In this document: positions 1 to 7,947 of the stretch, one piece after another | How positions within the stretch are numbered: the stretch's first letter is position 1 | Layout: every line of letters begins with the position of its first letter | From: Eubacterium ramulus ATCC 29099 | GTDB taxonomy: Bacteria > Bacillota > Clostridia > Lachnospirales > Lachnospiraceae | Assembly (NCBI RefSeq): GCF_000469345.1 | Contig: NZ_KI271127.1 | Location: 1 to 58,177 of the forward strand | DNA: 58,177 bases | Direction: 5' to 3' | The notes under the pieces: model-generated | The model's database searches: none | What the model was told of the DNA's origin: nothing | What the model saw: the letters and a program-made list of their open reading frames with translations, nothing else | Translations under genes and position numbers: made by a program

Positions 1-49
1 TCTATAAAAACTACTACTATATAATACGAGGGGAATAGAATGGAATGAA

Positions 50-322
50 ATGATGGAAGCACACGATATTTTTTGGGGAAAGATTGATACGGAAAAATTG
101 TTTGCTCAGGTGACAGACAATAAACTTTTACATATACTGAAAAGTTTTTCGGCATTGCATATAAAGGTTCTCTGTCTGCGAATATTGTACGAAAAGACAT
201 TTGATGAAATAGGAATGGCTATAGGAATATCTGGAAAAAAGGCTGAAAATACCTATTACAACGTAATTAAAAAAATTCGCAGGGAATTAGGAGAAGGAAA
301 AGATGCAGGAAAGAGAATTTGA
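50..322 (+). CDS. Sigma-70 region 4-like small regulator
   Basis: A 90-residue protein whose middle and C-terminal part reads like a sigma-70 region 4 helix-turn-helix: helix 'LHIKVLCLRILYE', then 'TFDEIGMAIGISGKKAENTY' leading into a basic recognition helix. It has no region 2, so it is far shorter than a full sigma factor. Genes of this size and type occur as Orf7 in Tn916-like elements, where they act with Orf8 in control of transfer; that role is inferred here. The start at 50 follows GAGGGG with about 15 bases between, and a second ATG follows directly at 53. The gene overlaps the next one by 20 bases, which suggests translational coupling. Confidence 0.7.
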   Translation: MMEAHDIFWGKIDTEKLFAQVTDNKLLHILKSFSALHIKVLCLRILYEKTFDEIGMAIGISGKKAENTYYNVIKKIRRELGEGKDAGKRI

Positions 323-530
323 AGAATTATTATGGAAAGCACGAAATAAGGATAAAAAAGCAGTATTTGAAATTATAGAAATGTACCGTCCTTTGTTGTT
401 AAAATACGCAAAAAGTAATGGGAAATTTGATGAGGATTTATACCAGGAATTGGTATGTGCAGTTTTAAAAAGTATTATAAAATTTCCTATGAAAACAGAA
501 GAACACAATAATTTGTATATTAAGTATTGA
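303..530 (+). CDS. Helix-turn-helix (Orf8-type) conjugative-element regulator
   Basis: A 75-residue protein of the helix-turn-helix kind found beside the sigma-like gene in Tn916-type elements (Orf8). The seen features are a charged N-terminus with 'EFEELLWKARNKDKKAVFEI' and a following 'YRPLLLKYA' helix, like the start of sigma region 2. This suggests that the two overlapping genes are the two halves of a split ECF-like factor. Its ATG lies inside the 3' end of the upstream gene with GGAGAAGGAAAAG as ribosome site. The stop codon at 528-530 lies inside the -35 box of the following promoter. The role as a transfer regulator is inferred from family and position. Confidence 0.65.
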   Translation: MQEREFEELLWKARNKDKKAVFEIIEMYRPLLLKYAKSNGKFDEDLYQELVCAVLKSIIKFPMKTEEHNNLYIKY

Positions 531-555
531 TATACACAAGATATTGTGCTATGAT
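527..555 (+). promoter_or_regulatory. Promoter P1 (TTGATA-17-TATGAT)
   Basis: TTGATA at 527-532 and TATGAT at 550-555 are 17 bases apart, a near-consensus sigma-A promoter. The last part of the spacer, ATATTGTG, also occurs at the same place in the promoter at 20233. A leader of about 160 bases follows before the gene at 723. Confidence 0.7.
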
Positions 556-574
556 GATTGTGTAGTTATTTATG

Positions 575-700
575 ATATCAGTATAGACTGACATCACAAA
601 GGTATAGTCCTATTTTAAATAGGAGAAAAATTTAGGATAGGGATATATCCACAAGAAAAAGAATGGCATTGATTGTTATTGGACAGTCAGTGCCTTTTTT
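575..700 (+). terminator. Structured leader ending in a terminator hairpin ahead of gene 723
   Basis: The leader holds a TCAGT/ACTGA hairpin near 575-590 and a TCCTATTT/AAATAGGA hairpin near 608-625. It ends with GGCATTGA (665-672) pairing with TCAGTGCC (687-694), followed by six T (695-700). The ribosome site AAGGAGG of the next gene comes only 10 bases later, so this is a candidate attenuator between P1 and its gene. Confidence 0.6.
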
Positions 701-722
701 ATGTTGAAAAGGAGGAACAAGG

Positions 723-956
723 ATGGTAAAAAGCAAGAAAATCAAAAAAATGATATGGACGCATGGCTGGGTGGTATTTCCAGTTATTACAGGTAGACCA
801 CTACACTATTACTGGAAAGGTAACAAATTCCAAACAGAAGTAGTTAAAAAAATTATTGCTTTGGATGTAAATCATATTGTAGTAGAAGGAGAAGAAAAGA
901 CCTATTATATACAGTTTTTTGCAGATGAAGCAGAAAGTTTAAAAGCAGCAGCGTAG
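723..956 (+). CDS. Small conserved-type ICE protein, function unknown
   Basis: I do not recognise this 77-residue protein. It begins with a lysine-rich stretch, has no clear membrane segment and no cysteines, and ends 'ESLKAAA'. It looks like a small mixed alpha/beta fold ('HIVVEGEEKTYYIQFFADEA'). ATG at 723 is preceded by AAGGAGGAACAAGG, a strong ribosome site. It lies between two terminator-like hairpins (665-700 and 964-1005), so its transcript may be monocistronic unless the terminators are read through. Small proteins of this kind are common in the leading part of Gram-positive ICEs, but nothing in the sequence gives a job. Confidence 0.6.
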   Translation: MVKSKKIKKMIWTHGWVVFPVITGRPLHYYWKGNKFQTEVVKKIIALDVNHIVVEGEEKTYYIQFFADEAESLKAAA

Positions 957-963
957 AAAAAGG

Positions 964-1005
964 GCAGGATCAAGAAGGGTATTAAAATTCTTGTTCCTGC
1001 TTTTT
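964..1005 (+). terminator. Intrinsic terminator between genes 723 and 1032
   Basis: GCAGGA-T-CAAGAA (964-976) pairs with TTCTTG-T-TCCTGC (988-1000), a 12-bp stem with one T-T mismatch, followed by TTTTT. An A-run (957-961) before the stem pairs with the T-run, giving a hairpin that could also work on the other strand. It sits only 15 bases ahead of the next ribosome site. Confidence 0.8.
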
Positions 1006-1031
1006 CAAAAGAATAAGAAGAGGTGAATAGA

Positions 1032-1562
1032 ATGAGTTGGATATGTTTTCATATAGAAAATGAAAGATTATTAAAAGCTGCAGTTTCAGAAGAAATAAGA
1101 GTAGAGTGTGATAAACTTTTCAGACAAAGGGGATACGAAGAAAGAGGAAGATGGATACCGGAGAAAGAAGTAATTTTGTCTTATATTGTAGAAGAGGTAT
1201 ATTATGCTGCAGTCAGGACAACGGACCGATTTGGTAAAAGTTTTGTATACGCAGCAGTTTTGCCACTTTGCATTCAGAAAGGAATGTATTACAATCTGTT
1301 ATGCAATGAGCAATATGAAGGGGAACTACCGCAGGAATGTCAGTGCCCAATGGAAATTTTATTACTGCTAAGTTCTACGGATTCTGTTCTCGCTCAAAAA
1401 TGGAGAAATAACTGTTGGAATTATCATAAGAAAGAACATTATCAGGAATATAAAGCGAATGTAAGGAAACAATCATCAGGATATAGAAAAAAAGAAAATT
1501 ATAAAAGGGATTTTAGGAGAAAGATAACAACGCAGTCATGGTATAAAGCGGCAAATGTATAA
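1032..1562 (+). CDS. Conserved ICE-associated protein, function unknown
   Basis: A 176-residue soluble protein. The ATG at 1032 has AGAGGTG seven bases upstream and is preferred to the in-frame GTG at 1023, which overlaps that ribosome site. The block 'CPMEILLLLSSTDSVLAQKW' followed by 'RNNC' recalls a family of unknown proteins from Bacillota ICEs and phages that end in a similar P-x-x-I-L-x-L-L-S-x-T-D plus W-R pattern. DUF6927 is a possibility, but I cannot confirm it. The C-terminal 40 residues are very basic and rich in Tyr and Arg, which would suit nucleic acid contact. A stem-loop terminator follows at 1604-1663. Confidence 0.6.
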   Translation: MSWICFHIENERLLKAAVSEEIRVECDKLFRQRGYEERGRWIPEKEVILSYIVEEVYYAAVRTTDRFGKSFVYAAVLPLCIQKGMYYNLLCNEQYEGELPQECQCPMEILLLLSSTDSVLAQKWRNNCWNYHKKEHYQEYKANVRKQSSGYRKKENYKRDFRRKITTQSWYKAANV

Positions 1563-1603
1563 GTACCTTATAGAAATAGAAGACTAATCAATTTATTAAA
1601 AAA

Positions 1604-1663
1604 GGGGTACACAGAGTCGGAGCAATGAGGAAATGCTCTCGAATTTCTGGTACTCCTTTTTTT
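1604..1663 (+). terminator. Two-level terminator hairpin after gene 1032
   Basis: GGGGTAC (1604-1610) pairs with GTACTCC (1650-1656), with an inner hairpin GAGCA/TGCTC (1620-1624, 1634-1638). Seven T follow. It closes the first gene group before the oppositely oriented gene at 1831. Confidence 0.75.
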
Positions 1664-1672
1664 GTGTGTTAC

Positions 1673-1725
1673 ATTTTGAACTGGAAATGTAATTACCATA
1701 ATTATACTATTTCATAGTTCAAAAT
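1673..1725. repeat. Perfect 9-bp inverted repeat ATTTTGAAC / GTTCAAAAT
   Basis: ATTTTGAAC at 1673-1681 and GTTCAAAAT at 1717-1725 are exact inverted copies around a 35-base A+T-rich loop, between two convergent genes. There is no T-run. It could be a protein-binding palindrome, or the end of a small insertion carrying the - strand gene. Confidence 0.45.
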
Positions 1726-1830
1726 TAGAGTTCACAAATACACTGGATTTTATATTTATTAAATAGTTGATACAATCTAAATGAACCACTCTTTTTCTAT
1801 GTAAAATTATTGAGATCCTATAAAATTTGT

Positions 1831-2277
1831 TTATTGTAAGCCAGGTTCATTGCCAGGTTCATCACCACTTATATCTGCACTTGGACACCAGACAAGTGTA
1901 TATTTATCATCATGACCGGTTGTGTTGCAATTTGTGCATCTCCAATAGGTTGTTGTTTTTACCTGGCAATATCCAGGGTGTGTTTTTCCGTGGATGCGTG
2001 TAGTGTCTGGTGTTCCATTGTTGACGATATTGGTGTGATGGCCAGATGAACATCCTCCTGCTTTTAAGTCAGATGAGCTTGGCTGATATTCAAATGTTAC
2101 TAATCCAGCCTGTGTAATTGTGCCGTCTGGATTTTTCTCATTAATAATTTTTTGATTTGTAATCACTTCGTTGCATTCATTCTCTTTGGCAGTGTCGGTG
2201 TCACTAGCATAAACTGAAAAAGGAATTACACCTAAAGCTGTGACTGTTAATAATAATGTGAGTATTTTTTTCTTCAT
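1831..2277 (-). CDS. Secreted Cys/His-rich small protein (cargo)
   Basis: A 148-residue protein with a clear Sec signal peptide: 'MKKKILTLLLTVTALGVIPF' followed by 'SVYASD', with likely cleavage after A-S. The mature part has no further membrane segment and no anchor motif, so it should be released. It carries 'GGCSSGHHTN', 'HPGYC' and 'CTNC...GHDD', a Cys/His cluster that could bind a metal or form disulfides, and ends in an acidic tail (GDEPGNEPG). The start is supported by AGGAGGT seven bases upstream on this strand. It is the only - strand gene in the first 50 kb, so it is probably independently expressed cargo. I do not recognise the family. Confidence 0.75.
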   Translation of the reverse strand: MKKKILTLLLTVTALGVIPFSVYASDTDTAKENECNEVITNQKIINEKNPDGTITQAGLVTFEYQPSSSDLKAGGCSSGHHTNIVNNGTPDTTRIHGKTHPGYCQVKTTTYWRCTNCNTTGHDDKYTLVWCPSADISGDEPGNEPGLQ

Positions 2278-2466
2278 TATGATACCTCCTAAATAGTTTA
2301 TTTTAGATTTCAGTATTAAAATATCATAGGTTTGTAAAAACTAGATTCTTTATTCTATTAAAATATTGTTAAATGGATTTTTTGGAATAGATTTTTCAAA
2401 AATGTCATTACGATACTTACTGTGTATATGTTTTTATAAGTGATACAAAAATAAGACTGGTTTCCT
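2278..2466. other. Non-coding stretch between divergent units
   Basis: This A+T-rich sequence should hold the promoter of the - strand gene at 1831-2277. I see a possible TTTACA box on that strand but no convincing -10 box at the right distance. No credible protein is encoded here on either strand. Confidence 0.4.
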
Positions 2467-2518
2467 ATAACATTGCGACCTCTCTGAAATTGACATCGGA
2501 TTCTTAAAGTTTTACAAT
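2467..2518 (+). promoter_or_regulatory. Promoter P2 of the transfer operon with upstream operator-like element
   Basis: TTGACA (2490-2495) and TACAAT (2513-2518) are 17 bases apart. Upstream is ATAACATTGCGAC (2467-2479), ending 10 bases before the -35 box. The same element (ATAACATTGCAAC) lies 10 bases before the -35 box of promoter P3 at 16961. Identical position and near-identical sequence point to one activator or repressor acting on both. Confidence 0.8.
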
Positions 2519-2528
2519 GATAACGTAA

Positions 2529-2622
2529 AGTTTTGTGCATGTGAGTATCTACATGGAGGGCCGCAAAACTGAATAATCAGGGAAAAAAGCAATCAGAAAT
2601 GGTTGCTTTTTTTGTTGCCCTG
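2529..2622 (+). terminator. Leader of the transfer operon with attenuator hairpin
   Basis: AGTTTTG (2529-2535) pairs with CAAAACT (2564-2570) and encloses CATGT/ACATG (2538-2542, 2551-2555). Then AAGCAATC (2587-2594) pairs with GGTTGCTT (2601-2608), running into seven T. CAGGG (2578-2582) and CCCTG (2618-2622) can close an outer stem around the terminator. The ribosome site of the first transfer gene begins 13 bases later, so the terminator would cut transcription before any structural gene unless bypassed. Confidence 0.7.
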
Positions 2623-2648
2623 AAATAAAGAGGAAGGGAGGATGATGT

Positions 2649-3050
2649 TTGTTTCATAAAAAATTACAAGTGCATATCGTAGAGAAATTGAGGAAACCAC
2701 AGTTTAAAATGAAGACTGCCTGGATTCCTCAATTTATGTTTATGGGATTTTTCATGATTACCATGCTGGCGTGGTTTACACAGCCAGTATATGCTGCGGA
2801 CATCTTTTCTATGGCAAAAGACGCTATGCAGAAAGTGTATAACGATGTAGTAGGAATTGCTACTGTTGCAGCAGTTGTGTGTTCAGCAGTGTGTTTGTTT
2901 TTGATGAATTTTTCAAAAAGCGGAAAAACAGTGGATGAGTCAAGAACGTGGCTGAAACGCATTGTCATTTGTTGGGCAGTGTTAATGGTACTTGGAGCGA
3001 TTGTAAACTACATGGAAGTTCTCGTTCCACAGCAGAACTTTACTGGTTAA
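2649..3050 (+). CDS. Candidate VirB2/TrbC-like membrane protein of the conjugation channel
   Basis: A 133-residue protein. A long basic N-terminus leads to a hydrophobic signal-like segment (about residues 28-48) ending 'QPVYAADIF', which looks like a signal peptidase site. Two further membrane helices follow: 'VVGIATVAAVVCSAVCLFLM' and 'IVICWAVLMVLGAIVNYM'. That layout, and the place as first gene of the T4SS operon ahead of the VirB6-like protein, fits the VirB2/TrbC pilin class. The assignment is by topology, not by a signature. The start is TTG at 2649 behind GGGAGG; no ATG fits this frame. Confidence 0.6.
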   Translation: MFHKKLQVHIVEKLRKPQFKMKTAWIPQFMFMGFFMITMLAWFTQPVYAADIFSMAKDAMQKVYNDVVGIATVAAVVCSAVCLFLMNFSKSGKTVDESRTWLKRIVICWAVLMVLGAIVNYMEVLVPQQNFTG

Positions 3051-3101
3051 AAAACATAATATACCGGAGCCCTCCCGGGAAAAGGAGGTTGATGAAGTTA
3101 G

Positions 3102-5039
3102 TTGGGCTGGTTATTAGAATTATTGATTGAAGGAATCCGGGAAATTTGTTCACAGTTTTTAGTAGACATGATGGACCTCATTACCGGAATGTTCACAGAT
3201 TTACTATCCTGCAATTTGAGTTTGTTTGAAGACTTATTTACAGTAGTAAAAGATTTGTATAAAAATGCTATTCTTCCTATGGGGATTGCAATCCTATTGC
3301 TGATTTTAATCTGGCAGTTATTCAAAACCATGTTTGGAAGAGGCGGTGTTGCAGCGGAAGATCCGGTGGAGTTGGTCTGCAGGAGCTTTTTATGTTTATT
3401 TATGTTGCTCTTTGCCAGACCAGTAGCAAATTATATTTTGGAAGTGGCTGGTACTCCTTATCAGTGGGTAGCAGGAACAGAAATTGAAGTAAAAAGTTTT
3501 TCTGATTTTGTATCTTCTCTGGATCAGGCATCGGCAAGTCTTGGAATTGATGGATTGAGCATTTCCATACTATTACTGATTATGCAGTTTGTCGTTGCAT
3601 GGAATTACTTTAAAATGCTGTTTATCATTGCAGAACGGTATGTTCTGTTGGGTGTTTTTTCCTATACTGCACCTTTGGCATTTTCGACAGGTGGCTCTAA
3701 GGCAACGAATAATGTATTAGCATCCTGGAGCAAGATGTTTGGTGGACAAGTTGTTTTAATCATTATGAATGCGTGGTGTATGAAAATGTTTTTAAGCGGG
3801 TATGGAAATTTGACCGCAAGCCACTATGGTTTTACAAAGTTTTTTATTGCAACCTTATGTTTGATTGGATTTTCAAAAGTGTGCTTTAAAATGGATTCTT
3901 ATATGGCTTCACTTGGAATTAATCTTGGAAGAATGTCGAATGGAATGGGCGCTTTTGGGTTAATGATGGCAGCCAGCAGATTATTCTCATTCGGACATAG
4001 CAGTCATAGTACAACTGAGAGTATGGAAAATGGAGAACATACAGGAAATAGTGAAGCAATGGGAACTTCTTCCGGAATGGGAGATGGTGCAGGTCCAATA
4101 CCAATGAGTACTGGAAATCCTATGGATATGGAAGAAATGGGAGAAGATTACGTATCAGGAAATCCGTTGGAAGAGGGGTATGCGGACAATGCAGATGATG
4201 GTAAAACAGCAGACACAGTTTCAGATCAGGAAAATATTCTGGACGAAATGGGAATTACTTCACAGCAAGAAGAAATGAAAAATCCAGAAGCTAGTACAGA
4301 AAATTATGGACTTGGAGAAGGCGGTGAATTGGTAAAAGGAGAAGAAATTGAACCTACACAGGAACAAGGAAATCTTTCTGACCTGAAGGAAAATTCGGTA
4401 TCAGAAGTTCCTGCTATGGAAGCAGAAAATACTGGAAGCAGTTATGCAGAAGGTATGTTGGATACAGATAGTATTCCAGTAGAATCTGAAAATGGACAAG
4501 AGGTACTGACAGAAGCAGATGGAGCTTTAGATTATCCAAGGGAAGAGGAAACAGCTACATCCGTTGGTATGGATCTGGATGGTGGAACCATTGGTGAAAG
4601 TGAAATGGATTTGGAAGGGGTCACAAGCGGCAGTGCTGGAAGGGAATATTCTGCACAGGAAGTTTCAGGCGGAATGGAGACTTCCGGATCTGGTATTTTA
4701 AACGAAATTGGAGAAAGTGGTGTTTCGACTTCTAAAGGAGAGTCCGTAATTCCAAAGTTTTCAGAGGAAACAAGGGAACATCCAACAGGTGATTGTCTCT
4801 CCAGTCAAAATGAGTTTGGACAAGGGGCAGAAAGAAGAATTTCAGATGTTCCGACAACAGGGGAAATGGAAACTAGCGATGTTTTAGGACGAGAGATGCT
4901 GATACAAGGACAGAATTTAAGAGAAAGTGTTCTCCCAAACGAGGCAGAAAGAAGTTTGAAACTAGAAGATGGGATTCCAGAAATTCCAAAATCCAGACGT
5001 GAATTGCGACAGGGATATGATGAGCGTAAAGACTGGTAG
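3102..5039 (+). CDS. VirB6/TrbL-like polytopic T4SS protein with long acidic tail
   Basis: A 645-residue protein. About six hydrophobic segments fill residues 1-305 (for example 'AILPMGIAILLLILIW', 'LSISILLLIMQFVVAW', 'FFIATLCLIGF'), the VirB6/TrbL type of inner channel component in Bacillota ICEs. Residues about 310-645 are a low-complexity tail rich in Glu, Gly, Ser and Met without membrane helices; such tails are variable in this family. The likely start is TTG at 3102, because a stop lies directly upstream in this frame. The better-placed ATG at 3092, behind AAAGGAGG, opens only a 12-codon frame that overlaps this start. The next gene follows after 11 bases. Confidence 0.75.
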   Translation: MGWLLELLIEGIREICSQFLVDMMDLITGMFTDLLSCNLSLFEDLFTVVKDLYKNAILPMGIAILLLILIWQLFKTMFGRGGVAAEDPVELVCRSFLCLFMLLFARPVANYILEVAGTPYQWVAGTEIEVKSFSDFVSSLDQASASLGIDGLSISILLLIMQFVVAWNYFKMLFIIAERYVLLGVFSYTAPLAFSTGGSKATNNVLASWSKMFGGQVVLIIMNAWCMKMFLSGYGNLTASHYGFTKFFIATLCLIGFSKVCFKMDSYMASLGINLGRMSNGMGAFGLMMAASRLFSFGHSSHSTTESMENGEHTGNSEAMGTSSGMGDGAGPIPMSTGNPMDMEEMGEDYVSGNPLEEGYADNADDGKTADTVSDQENILDEMGITSQQEEMKNPEASTENYGLGEGGELVKGEEIEPTQEQGNLSDLKENSVSEVPAMEAENTGSSYAEGMLDTDSIPVESENGQEVLTEADGALDYPREEETATSVGMDLDGGTIGESEMDLEGVTSGSAGREYSAQEVSGGMETSGSGILNEIGESGVSTSKGESVIPKFSEETREHPTGDCLSSQNEFGQGAERRISDVPTTGEMETSDVLGREMLIQGQNLRESVLPNEAERSLKLEDGIPEIPKSRRELRQGYDERKDW

Positions 5040-5050
5040 GGAGGTGTAAA

Positions 5051-7183
5051 ATGGCAGAAGAAAGGCATGATACATCACCTCTTGACAATACAGCCAATGC
5101 TGCTATCCAGACAGCAAAAACAGCAAAGCAGGCAAAACAGGTTGCAGATGGCATAAAAAATGCAAAAAATGCAGCAAAAGGTGCTCAGGCAGCTTACTCT
5201 ACGGCAACAGCGGCAGGAGGCAGTGTGGCTGGAAGTACCATTGGAACAGCAATTGCAGGACCTCTTGGAACGGTTGTTGGATTTTTAGTGACAAATAAGA
5301 CGTTCCAAAAAGTAGTTGCAGCAATTATGGCGGCAATTTTACTGTTCCTATTCATCATTGTGAATTTCATTGGTATTCTGTTTTCCTATCTTGGATTTAT
5401 GGATGCTAATTCTTTTGCAAATGAAGCGCAGTCAAAAGAACTTGCAGCAATAAGAAGCAGGATTGAACAGGTGCTGGAAGTAGAAGCATACCAAACAGAG
5501 CTGCTATCTATTATTTCTCAGGAACATGATATGAAGCTGCAGGAAATACAGGCAGATTATCAGGCAAATTATAGAGAACATAAACTGACAATCGTAGATG
5601 AATATGAGACAAGATTAAAAGATAACCTATCTTATTATGTGGGGATTTTACTGATGCAAAAGTGGGACAGCACCACGCGAAAATCTTTTCTCGGATATTC
5701 TGGTGGTCTGGACATGAACTTGGATACAGATTTGAGCAGTCCATATGATGCCTTTTTTGAGGAAGCGGCAAATACCTATAATGTACCGGTAGCACTTTTG
5801 ATTGCAATGGGGAAAGTAGAGTCAAACTTTGATCCTAATGTAGTATCTGGTGCAGGTGCAATTGGCATTATGCAGTTAATGCCTGGAACTGCTGCTTCAC
5901 TGGGAGTAACAGATCCGTATGATCCTAGACAGAATATCATGGGGGGAGCCAAATACGTTGCAGAGCTTATGGAAATGTTTCAGGGATATGAAAATGCTTT
6001 GGAATTGGTTATTGCTGGATATAATGCAGGTCCGCAGGCAGTCATCAATGCCGGATATCAAATTCCACCGTATACAGAAACCCAGAACCATGTAAAAAAG
6101 GTAATGGGATATATTCAAATACTGGAACAGCCCAGTGGAACGGGAAGTTCCTCTGATACCGAATGGAGTCCAGAGGAATTGGAAAAGTCATACCAACTGT
6201 TAAAAAATGCGGTGACAGAATATGTGCCGCAATTCTTTTCATGGTCTGTAAGCAATACGGGAGAGCAGTCATCTGTAAAAACAGTCTATTATGTGATAAC
6301 AGAAGCTGGAAAGACAGAGATTACAAAAGAAACTTATCTGACTTTAAAGGAAAGTGGACAGAATGTGCAGATGGAAGAGCAAGAAGTAGGTGAAAAAACG
6401 GTGGAATATACATTGGCTTTACTATTGAGTTCACAGTTATCTCAAAACGGAAACAAGTATGAGTATAAGTATGTACTGGATCAGGGGACATTTGAGTTGG
6501 TTTTACGGGTTCTTCAGATTATGCAGGATGGAGTTGATGCGCTAAAGGAAGCAATATTTTCCCTATTTTCATGGACGGATTTTGTGACAGGAGGTGGGGT
6601 TGATGATTCATTGATTGGAAATATTGATGTTACCGGAGATAAAATCCGATATGATACGGTTGAAAACTGTGTGAAAGAAGTCACTTATTTTAATCAGACA
6701 GAAGAACCGTGGGCAAGCCTTCCTTATGGAACAAGCAATGTTGGTGCTGCCGGGTGCGGACCAACTTCTCTGGCGATTGTAATTTCCACTTTTACTGGCC
6801 AGAATGTAACACCGGAAATCACGAAAACTTTTGCAGAGCAAAATGGAGAATATGTACCCAATGTAGGCACCAGTCATTCTTTTGTGAAAAATGCGGCAAC
6901 TCACTGGGGATTGACTTGTGAACGGGTAGGAAAAGACCGTATGGATTATGTGGTGGAATCCTTAAAAGAAGGAAAACTGGTTGTTGAAATCTGTGAAGCT
7001 TATACGATTACCGGAGGAAGTAGTGGACACTTTATTGTATTTACCGGAGTGACCACAGATGGACATATCACGATTGCTGATTGTGCAAGCAGAGAAAGAA
7101 CTGGAAAACTTTATAGCGTAGAAACCATAAAAAGTTATGGAAGGGATTTGTCGGAAGGAGCTTTTTGGATTATTGGAAAGTAG
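5051..7183 (+). CDS. Bifunctional peptidoglycan hydrolase: SLT lytic transglycosylase plus C39-like peptidase (VirB1-type)
   Basis: A 710-residue protein that should open the cell wall for the conjugation channel. Order seen: Ala/Lys-rich cytoplasmic start; Gly-rich region; one membrane helix (about 90-118); coiled coil (about 130-200); SLT domain (about 235-360) with catalytic Glu257 in 'GKVESNF' and the family motifs 'GAIGIMQLMPGTA' and 'AGYNAG'; linker; C-terminal papain-like domain (about 540-710) with Cys569 in 'GCGPTS', His660 in 'GHFIVF' and Asp677 as the probable triad. Tn916 CwlT combines a muramidase with an NlpC/P60 peptidase; here both parts are replaced by other families with probably the same two bond specificities. 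ATG at 5051 follows GGGAGGTG. Confidence 0.85.
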   Translation: MAEERHDTSPLDNTANAAIQTAKTAKQAKQVADGIKNAKNAAKGAQAAYSTATAAGGSVAGSTIGTAIAGPLGTVVGFLVTNKTFQKVVAAIMAAILLFLFIIVNFIGILFSYLGFMDANSFANEAQSKELAAIRSRIEQVLEVEAYQTELLSIISQEHDMKLQEIQADYQANYREHKLTIVDEYETRLKDNLSYYVGILLMQKWDSTTRKSFLGYSGGLDMNLDTDLSSPYDAFFEEAANTYNVPVALLIAMGKVESNFDPNVVSGAGAIGIMQLMPGTAASLGVTDPYDPRQNIMGGAKYVAELMEMFQGYENALELVIAGYNAGPQAVINAGYQIPPYTETQNHVKKVMGYIQILEQPSGTGSSSDTEWSPEELEKSYQLLKNAVTEYVPQFFSWSVSNTGEQSSVKTVYYVITEAGKTEITKETYLTLKESGQNVQMEEQEVGEKTVEYTLALLLSSQLSQNGNKYEYKYVLDQGTFELVLRVLQIMQDGVDALKEAIFSLFSWTDFVTGGGVDDSLIGNIDVTGDKIRYDTVENCVKEVTYFNQTEEPWASLPYGTSNVGAAGCGPTSLAIVISTFTGQNVTPEITKTFAEQNGEYVPNVGTSHSFVKNAATHWGLTCERVGKDRMDYVVESLKEGKLVVEICEAYTITGGSSGHFIVFTGVTTDGHITIADCASRERTGKLYSVETIKSYGRDLSEGAFWIIGK

Positions 7184-7190
7184 GAACAAA

Positions 7191-7937
7191 ATGAGTAAAA
7201 GAATTGTTTTTGTGCTTATATGTACAATTTTTTGGATGATGTTTTCTGTTCCGGTCATGGCGGTATCTATAGTGGAACTTCCCGTTATCACCAAATGGGA
7301 AAATGGAAACGGTTATGATGAAAAAGGAAATCGTCTGGAAGATACATGGGCGTATGATTCTGTCCATGAAGCCGGAAGATATGTCCTGTTTGGGAAGAAT
7401 GGAGAAGTGTTAAAAAAATCAGAGGATTGGAAAAAGAAAGAGCAAATAAGTGAAAACTTTACAGTGACAAACCAAAATACGGGAATCTTGGCAATACGTG
7501 CGGAAGTATATGAGGAATTTTCAGGAACCGTGAAGGGGAGTGTAAAGGAGAAAAGCGGAATAGAATATTTGTTTGAACTGTGTGAAGCCAATCAGTATAG
7601 TACAAACTTAGAACTGGCACCTGGAGATTATCACTTATCTGTAGATGCAGTGGAGAAGGAGCGTCTGTATAGAGTACTATATGACGAAGCGAAATTTAGT
7701 ATGCAAGAAGCAGAAGTAAAAATTGAAAACCTTCAGGTAACAGGGGAATGTATTGGAATGGCAACAGACACAGAAGATATGCGATCATCTGCAAATGCGC
7801 CACAGACAGAAAAAATGGAAACCGATGGGGTTTCAGAAGAGCTGTTAAAGACTATAGGAAAACTTATTATTCCTGTAGTGATTATTTCCCTTGGGGGATA
7901 TCTGTTTGTGCGGAAGAAAAAGCAACCATATACATAG
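7191..7937 (+). CDS. Surface protein with signal peptide and C-terminal membrane anchor, unknown
   Basis: A 248-residue protein starting at the ATG 8 bases after the hydrolase stop, behind GTAGGAAC. Signal peptide: 'KRIVFVLICTIFWMMF' then 'SVPVMAVS'. The body is predicted extracellular and beta-rich; 'APGDYHLSVDAVE' resembles a prealbumin/CnaB-like strand pattern, but I cannot place it in a family. A Thr/Glu-rich stretch leads to a final membrane helix 'LIIPVVIISLGGYLFV' and a basic tail 'RKKKQ'. There is no LPXTG, so it is held by the helix itself. Its place between wall hydrolase and PrgI suggests a surface-exposed part of the transfer apparatus. Confidence 0.65.
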   Translation: MSKRIVFVLICTIFWMMFSVPVMAVSIVELPVITKWENGNGYDEKGNRLEDTWAYDSVHEAGRYVLFGKNGEVLKKSEDWKKKEQISENFTVTNQNTGILAIRAEVYEEFSGTVKGSVKEKSGIEYLFELCEANQYSTNLELAPGDYHLSVDAVEKERLYRVLYDEAKFSMQEAEVKIENLQVTGECIGMATDTEDMRSSANAPQTEKMETDGVSEELLKTIGKLIIPVVIISLGGYLFVRKKKQPYT

Positions 7938-7947
7938 GAGGCAGAAA

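Noticed and set aside
2358-2540. 60-codon - strand frame opposite promoter P2
   Set aside because: It covers a consensus promoter and leader hairpins, has no ribosome site, and its protein is rich in rare residue patterns without any family look.
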